Shown here: positions 9,433 to 16,781 of the stretch, piece by piece
How the letters are laid out: each line of letters begins with the position of its first letter
Numbering within the stretch: position 1 is the stretch's first letter
Assembly (NCBI RefSeq): GCF_037963835.1
Contig: NZ_CP150145.1
Coordinates: 5,332,001-5,396,000 of the forward strand
From: Paenibacillus sp. FSL H8-0332
GTDB taxonomy: Bacteria; Bacillota; Bacilli; Paenibacillales; Paenibacillaceae
DNA: 64,000 nt
Direction: 5' to 3'
The notes under the pieces: model-generated
Told to the model about the DNA's origin: nothing
Database searches by the model: none
Seen by the model: only the letters and a program-made list of their open reading frames with translations
Program-made: the position numbers and the translations under genes

Positions 9433-11187
9433 CTAGAGGATCGGTATCGTGACGGTTACAGTTGTAGCAATATCGGGAATGCTGCTGAAGGCAATCGATG
9501 CGGATTCACCGTAATGCAGGCTGAGCCTGCTGCGCAGGTTGGACAAGGCATATCCCCTGCGCTCCGCTTCGGTACTATTCACCGCATTCGCAAGCTGAGC
9601 GGCATCCATGCCGCAGCCGTTGTCCGTGACCCGCAGGATCATGAATCCGGCAGCGCGGTAGATGCGGATCTCAATCCTGCCCAGCTCCGCTTTGTCGCGG
9701 AAGCCGTGCAGGATTGAATTTTCCACCAGTGGCTGAAGCAGAATCTTCAACATCCGGACGGACAGATAGGCGTCATCCTCCACCTCAATCGTATAGGTGA
9801 ACAGATTCTCATAACACTTCTGCTGGAGCTGCAAATACTGCCGGACATGCTGGACCTCCTGCTGGAGGGTTGTAATATCGTTCCCGTTGTTCAGCCCCAG
9901 GCGGAACAGGAGCGACAAGGCCACGATCATCTCGCTGACATCGCTTTTCTCGCCATTCTCGCTTTTCCAGAAGATCGTATTTAGCGTGTTGTATAAGAAA
10001 TGAGGGTCCACCTGCGCCTGTAACGCCTTGACCTCCGACTTGCGCTTCTCCTGCTCCGAGTTTCGCACCTCCTGAATCAGAACCTGAATCTGGTCCAGCA
10101 TCCGGTTAAACTTATGGCCAACGGCGCTGACCTCATCCTCATAGCGGCTCTGAAACCGCACATCCAGATCGTTATACTCTACCTCAACCATCAGACGCTG
10201 CAGCTTGTTGAGCGGCTTCAGCAGTGCAGAGGCGAGCAGGTTGGACAAGGCCAGCGCCACCAGGGTACAGATCAGCATAATCCAGAAGATCAGCCAGCGG
10301 ATCTGGTTCAGCGGTTGCAGCAGGTCTGCTTTGGACTGAATGCTGACCATGACCCAGTCCTCATTCATCGACAGCGTGCTGTAATTGACGAGCAGCTCCT
10401 CGCCTTTGGCATTGATATAGTTGAAATCGCCTGCCGTCCCTGCATTGAACCGGCTGACGAAATTCTGCTCTGTATTGAACTCGTAGGTTTGCGTCTCCGG
10501 CCGGATGACCATCGATCCATCCTTTTGCAGCAAAAAGAGCTGAACCTGATTATTCATCAGATCCTGCTCCAGGATAGACCTCATCGCCCCCTCCTTCATG
10601 TTCACAACCATATAGACGTCCGGAAAATTATGATTGTCAATCACTGTAGGCTTCAGCAGAAGCGAGAGCACCCGGCCCTTCGATTGGAACAGCTCGCTCT
10701 GATGCGCCCCCAGCCACAGGGTATTCCAGCCCGGCCGCTCCAGATAACTCCCGTATTTCTCCATGAAGTTGGTCTTCCGGTCGGGGAAATCTTTAGTGGA
10801 GTAAAAATCGCCAATGGGCGTACTGAGATAGGTCGCATCGATCAGCGGCTCCACCAGCTTAAGCTGGTCAAAGGAGGTCTGCAGCAGCGACAGATTCTGA
10901 TAATAATGAGAGGAATTACGGCTACTGACATCCTTCATCGCCTGGCCGAAGCTCTCACCCAGCATAAGGGAATACGAAGAAACTACGATATGCCGGAGAT
11001 GCTCGTCCATTACCTGAACCGATTTGTTCAAGATGCCTTGCTTCAGCTCAAGCGCACTACCCTGGATGCTGCGTGCCGCAAAAAGATACGAGCCGACCCC
11101 GGTTACACTGATGCAGAGAATGGCGAGGAAGATGTACAGCACCTGAATTCTTTTCTTCAAAGACTGCTTGTAGAAACCGAGTTTCAT
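9433..11187 (-). CDS. YesM-type sensor histidine kinase
   Basis: This 584-residue membrane kinase has TM1 near residues 14-34, a large extracytoplasmic sensor region to about residue 285, and TM2 near 290-310. A HAMP linker (LLKPLNKLQRLMVEVE), the His_kinase domain with QVDPHFLYNTLNTIFW, and an HATPase domain (DNGCGMD) follow. The ATG at 11187 has AAGGAG ten bases upstream and is preferred over the in-frame start at 11220. It is located between permeases and regulator, so it probably senses the imported carbohydrate or its binding protein. Confidence 0.92.
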   Translation of the reverse strand: MKLGFYKQSLKKRIQVLYIFLAILCISVTGVGSYLFAARSIQGSALELKQGILNKSVQVMDEHLRHIVVSSYSLMLGESFGQAMKDVSSRNSSHYYQNLSLLQTSFDQLKLVEPLIDATYLSTPIGDFYSTKDFPDRKTNFMEKYGSYLERPGWNTLWLGAHQSELFQSKGRVLSLLLKPTVIDNHNFPDVYMVVNMKEGAMRSILEQDLMNNQVQLFLLQKDGSMVIRPETQTYEFNTEQNFVSRFNAGTAGDFNYINAKGEELLVNYSTLSMNEDWVMVSIQSKADLLQPLNQIRWLIFWIMLICTLVALALSNLLASALLKPLNKLQRLMVEVEYNDLDVRFQSRYEDEVSAVGHKFNRMLDQIQVLIQEVRNSEQEKRKSEVKALQAQVDPHFLYNTLNTIFWKSENGEKSDVSEMIVALSLLFRLGLNNGNDITTLQQEVQHVRQYLQLQQKCYENLFTYTIEVEDDAYLSVRMLKILLQPLVENSILHGFRDKAELGRIEIRIYRAAGFMILRVTDNGCGMDAAQLANAVNSTEAERRGYALSNLRSRLSLHYGESASIAFSSIPDIATTVTVTIPIL

Positions 11188-11251
11188 CCGTGAACCACTC
11201 CTTGCAACCCATTGTAACAACAGTGCGGGCGGAACACTACTTTTTCCGGGA

Positions 11252-12121
11252 CTACCCTTTGACGGCGCCGAGTGTTACCTGCATGAAGGATTTATTGGCG
11301 AACACATAGACCACCAGCAGCGGCAAAATGGACAGGCACGCGCCGGCCATCATCAGCTGCACCTCTGACGCCGCTCCGATTCCGTAGCGCAGATTTGCCA
11401 GCCCAACCGGAAGTGTCTGGAGCTGGGGATTGCTCATCGTGAAGACCAGCGGCAGAATATATTCATTCCATGACCCCTGGAACGCTCCCAGTCCGGCAAC
11501 CGCCAGCGCAGGCCGCAGCATCGGCAGGATGATACGCAGGTAGACAGAGTAGAAGTTGCAGCCATCGATCATCGCTGCTTCATCCAGGTCGCGCGGAATG
11601 CTCTGGAAGAAGCCGATTAAGATGAAATAACAGGTGGCATGGGCGCTGATCAGGATAATAATGACGCCCCAGAGCGTCTTGTTCAGGCCGAGCATGACCA
11701 TCAGGTCAAATTGCGGACGCAGCACCACGGCGCCGATGGAGATGAACAGCGTGGAGGCCATGAGCAGGGAGTACGCTTTTTTGCCGATAAAAGAAACCCG
11801 GTTTACCGCATAGGCGGACATCGAAGCAATCAGCAGAGTGCCGACAGTGGTGGCCACGCTTACAAATATACTGTTCAGCGTATAGCGGGAGAAATTGGCG
11901 TTCTTCCACGCTTCCAGGTAGTTCGAGAAATGCCAGCTTGACGGCCAAATGGTTGCACTGCCGGTCAACTCCTGGTTCGTCTTGAACGAGCCCAGCACGA
12001 CCATGATGATCGGGAACAAGGCCAGCAGGGCGGCCGCAATCAGAAAGATCCAGAGCACAGCCTTGCCGAACGAGCGGGTCAGCAGCGGGGACATGTCGGA
12101 ACGGGTGCGGGTGTTATTCAT
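11252..12121 (-). CDS. carbohydrate ABC permease, MalG-type
   Basis: This is a 289-residue inner-membrane permease with six predicted helices. Its cytoplasmic EAA loop (EAAMIDGCNFYSVYLRIILP) docks the ATPase. It is a CUT1-type partner of the permease immediately upstream (21-base gap). No ATP-binding subunit is encoded in the operon, so a shared MsmX-like ATPase is probably used, as is usual in Firmicutes CUT1 systems. Confidence 0.93.
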   Translation of the reverse strand: MNNTRTRSDMSPLLTRSFGKAVLWIFLIAAALLALFPIIMVVLGSFKTNQELTGSATIWPSSWHFSNYLEAWKNANFSRYTLNSIFVSVATTVGTLLIASMSAYAVNRVSFIGKKAYSLLMASTLFISIGAVVLRPQFDLMVMLGLNKTLWGVIIILISAHATCYFILIGFFQSIPRDLDEAAMIDGCNFYSVYLRIILPMLRPALAVAGLGAFQGSWNEYILPLVFTMSNPQLQTLPVGLANLRYGIGAASEVQLMMAGACLSILPLLVVYVFANKSFMQVTLGAVKG

Positions 12122-12142
12122 TCTGCTCTCCTCCTGTCTGTT

Positions 12143-13033
12143 CTAGTACACATCGTTTAATTTCTTGGAGATCCGGAAGTAGACCAGCGTCACGCCGCCC
12201 ACAATGACCGCAGTGGTGAAGCCGACTGCGCTGCCATAGCCAAGCTGCTGGATGGACTGTGCTTCCGCCGAGACCGGGAATAAGAGCTTGAACAGGTACA
12301 GGTACATGACTTCTGTTTTGCCATACGGCCCGCCTTCAGTCAGCACCATAATGCTCTCATAGCCCTTCAGCGAGATGGTGATCGCCAGCATGATAATCAT
12401 CTGCATCACCGGTCCCAGCAGCGGGATGGTCACATTCTTCAGCTTCTGGAATTCATTCGCCCCGTCCAGCGAGGCTGCTTCGTACAGATCATTGGGAATG
12501 CCTTGGAGTCCCGCAAGGAACAGCAGCATATAGTTACCGACCGCACCCCAGATAGCAATTATGATCGTCGTCATCATGGCATGGTCGGCGCTGAGCCAGC
12601 CAACCGGTTCGCTGATGATATGGAAGCGGATCAGCAGCTGATTCAAGATACCGTTATAGGAGTTGAAAATGATGAAGAAGACAATCGCCATAACCGAGGC
12701 GCTGAAGATCGTAGGCAGATAATAAATCGCCCGCAGGAAGGAACGCCCTTTCATTTTGCGGTTCAAGATAATCGCCAGCAGCAGCGACATCGGAATCGTC
12801 ACCACGAGCTTGCCGAGCGCATAGATCCCGGTATTGCCGACAGAGGACCAGAACTGATGGTCGCGCAGCACCCGCCCGAAGTTATCGAGGCCGATAAATA
12901 CAGGCGTCCCAAACCCCTGATAGTCATAGAACATATACCGCAAGGCCCACAGCAGAGGATAAATGCCGAACACCAGGGTCAGGAACAAGCTGGGAAATAC
13001 GAAGACGTAGGCATGTATTTTTTTCTGTTTCAT
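12143..13033 (-). CDS. carbohydrate ABC permease, MalF/LplB-type
   Basis: This is a 296-residue permease with six helices and an EAA loop (EAASLDGANEFQKLKNVTIP). It is the first gene of the seven-gene operon. The ATG at 13033 is preceded by GAGGGGGG. The short N-terminal cytoplasmic tail and FVFPSLFLTLVFGIYPLLWA first helix are typical of the family. Together with the MalG-type partner it would form the membrane channel of an oligosaccharide importer. Confidence 0.93.
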   Translation of the reverse strand: MKQKKIHAYVFVFPSLFLTLVFGIYPLLWALRYMFYDYQGFGTPVFIGLDNFGRVLRDHQFWSSVGNTGIYALGKLVVTIPMSLLLAIILNRKMKGRSFLRAIYYLPTIFSASVMAIVFFIIFNSYNGILNQLLIRFHIISEPVGWLSADHAMMTTIIIAIWGAVGNYMLLFLAGLQGIPNDLYEAASLDGANEFQKLKNVTIPLLGPVMQMIIMLAITISLKGYESIMVLTEGGPYGKTEVMYLYLFKLLFPVSAEAQSIQQLGYGSAVGFTTAVIVGGVTLVYFRISKKLNDVY

Positions 13034-13065
13034 AAAAAACGGCCCCCCTCAGAATCTGTACCTTG

Positions 13066-13071
13066 ATTATA
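13066..13071 (-). promoter_or_regulatory. candidate -10 box of the ABC/lyase operon
   Basis: On the minus strand a perfect TATAAT lies 32 bases before the first permease start. No good -35 hexamer is found 17 bases upstream, which would fit dependence on the operon's own AraC-type activator. Confidence 0.45.
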
Positions 13072-13180
13072 GAGGGTCCGCCTACGCTGCCGGGATAGGG
13101 AAATCAACTATTGAAAGGGGAGGATGTTACTGAGCTGGGGGGCGGGGAGGGCCGGAGGGCGGCGAGAGACGGGCGCGGAA

Positions 13181-13362
13181 GCGATGGTGGGACTGAGGCG
13201 GAGTGACACGGGCGACACAGCGGGTGGTGGAACTGGGGCGGAGTGACACGGGCAAACACAGCGGGTGGTGGAACTGGGGCGGAGTGACACGGGCAAGCAC
13301 AGCGGGTGGTGGAACTGGGGCGGAGTGACACGGGCAAGCACAGCGGGTGGTGGAACTGGGGC
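13181..13362. repeat. 41-bp tandem repeat, about four units
   Basis: The unit runs from CGGAGTGACACGGGCAAGCA to AGCGGGTGGTGGAACTGGGG. Units begin at 13199, 13239, 13280 and 13321. The first is one base shorter (GGCGACAC for GGCAAGCAC), and a degenerate partial unit precedes it from 13181. The later copies are nearly identical, indicating recent expansion. There are no unique spacers, so it is not a CRISPR. Confidence 0.85.
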
Positions 13363-13395
13363 GTATGGGGTGATACAGACGGCGTCCGTGCTTAG

Positions 13396-13574
13396 GTGTA
13401 TTTGGTACAACTAAAAGCGGCTAAAATGGCGCGTTAACAGGTTTAAGTGTATTCTCTGCAACTAAAAATCCGGTTTTCACCTCCACAGACACTCCAGGCC
13501 GTTTTTAATTGTACAGAATACAGCTATCGTAGCTATTCTGGTTTTCGGTCGTCTTTTAACTGTACCAAATACAT
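13396..13574. repeat. palindromic dispersed repeat, four-unit copy
   Basis: Two forward units (13396-13420, with TTGGTACAACTAAAAGCGG; 13447-13473, with TCTGCAACTAAAAATCCGG) are followed by two inverted units (13499-13522, with TTTTTAATTGTACAGAATAC; 13549-13574, with CTTTTAACTGTACCAAATAC). The whole forms a large imperfect palindrome. A two-unit version sits at 3715-3780. Confidence 0.65.
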
Positions 13575-13575
13575 C

Positions 13576-13604
13576 AAAAAAGAGCCTCTATAAAAGAGAC
13601 TCTT
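13576..13604 (-). terminator. rho-independent terminator of the rRNA methyltransferase
   Basis: The stem AAGAGTCTCT/AGAGGCTCTT on the minus strand is followed by TTTTT. It lies 37 bases downstream of the stop codon. Confidence 0.7.
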
Positions 13605-13640
13605 CCCCCAAAACCGGCCGGCCCGCCGCGTCTGAAACTT

Positions 13641-15044
13641 CTATTTGCTGCGCACCTCAAAGATGGCAAACTTCAGATAATGCCCCTCGTCCACACCGAG
13701 AATCTGCGGATGGTCCTTGCCTGCGGCCCGCCATTCGATCAGTCTCAGCACCTTACCGGCATCCTTGGCTGCTTCCATGATCGTATCGAGGAACAGCTGC
13801 GGCTGCATGTGGTACGAACAGCTGGCCGTGACCAGATATCCGCCGTCATTCACCAGCTTCATGCCCTGCAGATTGATGTCCTTGTAGCCGCGTACGGCAC
13901 CTGCCACTGCACTTTTGGTCTTGGCAAAAGCAGGCGGGTCCAGAATCACGACATCCCACGTGCGTCCGCCCCCGGCGGTCATCGGCTTCGCGGTGTCCGC
14001 CTTGGCAGCTGGTTTGCTTGCGGTTTTCCCTTCTGCTGCTGCGCCGCCCGTAGCGCGCTCGGTGCGTTCCTCCTGACCCTTCACCTGATTGCGCAGAAAA
14101 GCAAATGCATCATCTACCACGAACTCCACCCGGTCGCTGAACCCGTTGATCTCCACATTGGCCTTCGCACTCTCGATGGCATGCGCGGATACATCCAGGC
14201 AGGTTACCTTCTTGGCACCATACTTGCAGGCATGCAGTGTGAAGCTTCCTGTATGCGCAAAGCATTCCAGGACAGTTGCACCATCCCAGTACGGGAAGGT
14301 GACAGGCTTGCCGCTTTTGTTAACCGGCAGCATCTGGAGTGAACCATCCTCGGCGGCTACGTTCTGCAGTGTAATTCCGCTGCGTCCGCCCCAGCCCTGC
14401 ATCAGCGGAGCAATCGATGCCCTGTTCTCCCGCTGATCGAAGAAGTATCCGGTCTTCTGCCCCTCTTCAATATCGACAATGACCTTCAGCCCGTTCTCGC
14501 TTACGGTAATGTGGCGCGGACATTCACCGTAGAGCACACCCGTGGTCTGTTCCAGTCCCTCCAGCTCCCGCACACTGACATCGCTGCGCTCATAGATGCC
14601 GCGCGGCGCCACCACCTGAACCAGCGCCTCCACAATCTCGGAGCGGTGCTGGTCCATAGCCAGTGTCAGCAGTTGCACCACAAGGACTTCACCGAAGCGG
14701 TCAATGATCAGCCCTGGCAGAAAATCCGCTTCCCCGTAGACCAGACGATAAGCGTCCGCCCCCGGCAGGAAGCGTTCCCTGTGCCGCAGACAGTCCTCGA
14801 ACCGCTGTGCAAAAAACGCCGTGTCCATCGCCGCCAGCTTGTGCTGCGACAGAATTCTAACCCGGATCTGCGAAGCTGGATTGTAATACCCCGTAGCCAG
14901 ATACCGCCCCTGATGGGTCAGAACATCCACCAGTCCGCCTGCCTGCGGATCTCCGTCTACAGATGCTACTTCACTGGCGAAGACCCATGGATGGCCCTGC
15001 TCCAGTCTTTTTTTACGGTTTCGTTCCAGAATTACTGATGCCAA
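13641..15044 (-). CDS. rlmI: class I rRNA large-subunit methyltransferase, RlmI-like
   Basis: An N-terminal PUA domain (ILERNRKKRLEQGHPWVFASEV) is followed by a Rossmann methyltransferase domain. That domain has a SAM motif (VLECFAHTGSFTLHA), DPPAF (VVILDPPAFAKTK) and a Cys in TASCS typical of the m5C-type RlmI family. It probably methylates a cytosine in 23S rRNA. An Ala/Lys/Thr-rich insertion of about 40 residues interrupts the domain just before the DPPAF strand. I prefer the TTG at 15044, nine bases after GGGAG. The TTG at 15053 abuts the ribosome site. Annotation as RlmI versus a paralogue is not resolved. Confidence 0.87.
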   Translation of the reverse strand: MASVILERNRKKRLEQGHPWVFASEVASVDGDPQAGGLVDVLTHQGRYLATGYYNPASQIRVRILSQHKLAAMDTAFFAQRFEDCLRHRERFLPGADAYRLVYGEADFLPGLIIDRFGEVLVVQLLTLAMDQHRSEIVEALVQVVAPRGIYERSDVSVRELEGLEQTTGVLYGECPRHITVSENGLKVIVDIEEGQKTGYFFDQRENRASIAPLMQGWGGRSGITLQNVAAEDGSLQMLPVNKSGKPVTFPYWDGATVLECFAHTGSFTLHACKYGAKKVTCLDVSAHAIESAKANVEINGFSDRVEFVVDDAFAFLRNQVKGQEERTERATGGAAAEGKTASKPAAKADTAKPMTAGGGRTWDVVILDPPAFAKTKSAVAGAVRGYKDINLQGMKLVNDGGYLVTASCSYHMQPQLFLDTIMEAAKDAGKVLRLIEWRAAGKDHPQILGVDEGHYLKFAIFEVRSK

Positions 15045-15144
15045 TACCTTCAACTCCCTATTCTTGTTGCCAGATTAATATACATGTCCTATGCCTGGCG
15101 TTCATATATTGGTACAACCCCCGTTCAAAAAGGAGCCTGTCCTT

Positions 15145-16134
15145 ATGATCCGTGAACTGTTATTCCCTGTCCTCTACGGTCTTGTCATATTTCTCGCCGG
15201 CATGAAGGTGATGGAAGCCTCGCTGTCGCGGCTGGCCGGTCCGCTGCTGAAGCGCAGCCTGCACAAGGCTACCTCCACACCGGCCAAAGGCCTGATCGTC
15301 AGCGCTCTGCTGTCAGCGCTGCTGCAGAGCAGCACCGCTGTAACGGTGCTGACCATCGGCATGGTCAATGCCGGGCTGCTGACCTATGCCCGCACGCTTG
15401 GCATTATTCTCGGCAGCAACATCGGCACCTGCCTGACAACGGAGCTGATCAGCCTGCAGATCAGCACACTGGCCGCGCCGCTGCTGATCGCGGCGCTCTG
15501 TCTGTGGGCCGCCGCCGTGATGGCCGGCGAGCTGGCCCCGCAGTCCTCGCGGCTGCTTGAGGCCTGCCGCCGGATCTCGGGACCGCTGCAGTTCATCTCC
15601 CTTGCGGTCACTGGCTTTGCGCTCGTCCTGTGGGGCATCGCGGTCATGCAATCCATCGGCCCCGCCCTGGAGGGTAGCGCCCTGTTCAGCTGGTTCCTCG
15701 GGCATGCCGCAACCAGCGCACTCTGGGGGCTGGCCGCCGGAGCTGTACTGACGGCGATGGTGCACAGCAGCGCCGCAGTCATCGGCATGGCGATGGGCCT
15801 AGCTGCCAGCGGCGTGATGCCGCCTGCACTTGGCATCGCCATCGTCCTCGGCGCGAATATCGGCACCTGCGTCACTGCCGTCATTGCCGCCATCGGCAGT
15901 ACGCCTTCCGGCGTATTCGTCGCCTGGTCGCATGTGACGCTGAATGTCGGCGGCGCCTTACTCTTTCTGCCCTTCATCCAGCCGCTGCAATTCCTATCCG
16001 CCTCGATCGGCGGCGGACCTGCCGCCCAGCTCGCCCATGCCCAGACTATTTTCAACGTCGTCTGTTCGCTTGGGGTACTGCCGCTATGCTACCTGCCCGT
16101 CTGGTCCAGGCTGGAGCAACGGCTGCAGTCCTGA
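15145..16134 (+). CDS. Na/Pi cotransporter family protein
   Basis: This 329-residue membrane protein has the duplicated PNaS signature. The first copy has LLQSSTAVTVLTIGMVNAG and GSNIGTCLTTE. The second has MVHSSAAVIGMAMGLAASGV and GANIGTCVTAVIA. The inverted repeats with Gln/His-Ser-Ser form the phosphate/sodium path. There is no C-terminal PhoU-like domain, so it is the short form. The ATG at 15145 follows AAGGAG with 8-9 bases spacing. It is a single-gene unit, divergent from the rRNA methyltransferase gene. Confidence 0.9.
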   Translation: MIRELLFPVLYGLVIFLAGMKVMEASLSRLAGPLLKRSLHKATSTPAKGLIVSALLSALLQSSTAVTVLTIGMVNAGLLTYARTLGIILGSNIGTCLTTELISLQISTLAAPLLIAALCLWAAAVMAGELAPQSSRLLEACRRISGPLQFISLAVTGFALVLWGIAVMQSIGPALEGSALFSWFLGHAATSALWGLAAGAVLTAMVHSSAAVIGMAMGLAASGVMPPALGIAIVLGANIGTCVTAVIAAIGSTPSGVFVAWSHVTLNVGGALLFLPFIQPLQFLSASIGGGPAAQLAHAQTIFNVVCSLGVLPLCYLPVWSRLEQRLQS

Positions 16135-16282
16135 GTCTTCCAAGAATCGTTATCGCAGTCCTCATTATACTTCAAATCCGTCCCGCAGTACTAATTCAAA
16201 CCTTAGTTGCGTAAGAAATTTCCCCTTATTGATTTTGTAAGATATATAAGCATAATTGGAACTAAGGGAGATGATTCCAAAG

Positions 16283-16660
16283 TTGAGTAATCAGAATATC
16301 AGCACAACAGTTTCAGGAGATTTAATTGTTACCCATCTAATTGGCAAGATTAACACAGATGATGTGAATGAATGGTTCCATGGATTCGAGCATGCTTGCC
16401 AGCAATTCATTTCCGGGAATCGGAAATACAAATTGCTGGTGGACCGAAAAGGATACACACCAGATCATTTTTCTGTTCAAAAAGCATGGAAAGATAAGTT
16501 CTTCAATGAAACTCTATTGAATCACAGCATGGCAATTGCGTTTCTCCTTGAAGAAGGGGAGATCATGAATTATTTACAACAATCCAACACCAAAAAATCC
16601 GTGAATTTTTTTGATAATTATGAACAAGCATTGATTTGGTTGAATGAGTATTCAATATAA
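16283..16660 (+). CDS. small protein of unknown function, STAS/SpoIIAA-like in outline
   Basis: The protein has about 125 residues. Its start is uncertain: TTG at 16283 lies 12 bases after AAGGGAG, while the ATG at 16271 directly abuts that site. The layout, an N-terminal strand (GDLIVTHLIGKINTDDVNEWFHGFE), a KYKLLVDRKGY strand and a C-terminal NYEQALIWLNE helix, resembles SEC14/STAS-like small proteins, but I do not recognise the family. It is more AT-rich than its neighbours, which hints at acquisition. No signal peptide or membrane segment is visible. Confidence 0.6.
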   Translation: MSNQNISTTVSGDLIVTHLIGKINTDDVNEWFHGFEHACQQFISGNRKYKLLVDRKGYTPDHFSVQKAWKDKFFNETLLNHSMAIAFLLEEGEIMNYLQQSNTKKSVNFFDNYEQALIWLNEYSI

Positions 16661-16738
16661 AGCCTTACAAATTTCCAGTTCATTGTGAGTCAGCGCTCTG
16701 TCATAGTAACAATTTTATAGAATTACAGAAAAGATCCT

Positions 16739-16777
16739 AAAAAAAGACCCAGGGCCACCGATATTGGCTCCGGGTCT
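16739..16777 (-). terminator. rho-independent terminator of the Rpn-type gene
   Basis: On the minus strand AGACCCGGAGCCAA...TGGCCCTGGGTCT is followed by TTTTTTT. It lies immediately downstream of the nuclease gene. Confidence 0.75.
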
Positions 16778-16781
16778 ATAT

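Larger units (their letters stand above)
13034..13640. other. intergenic region upstream of the carbohydrate operon
   Basis: No gene is supported here. The region holds the operon promoter (13066-13071), a GC-rich 41-bp tandem repeat (13181-13362), a four-unit palindromic dispersed repeat (13396-13574) and the terminator of the rRNA methyltransferase (13576-13604). Proline-rich frames across the tandem repeat are artefacts of the repeat. Confidence 0.6.

Noticed and set aside
10114..11193. 359-codon plus-strand open frame opposite the sensor kinase
   Set aside because: It lies entirely over the YesM-type kinase. It has no ribosome site and no family features.
13199..13361. Possible CRISPR array
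   Set aside because: The units are contiguous 41-base repeats with no unique spacers, and no cas genes are in the window.
13108..13410. Proline-rich 100-codon minus-strand frame
   Set aside because: It is produced by translating the 41-bp tandem repeat. It has no start context, and the frame differs between units of 40 and 41 bases.
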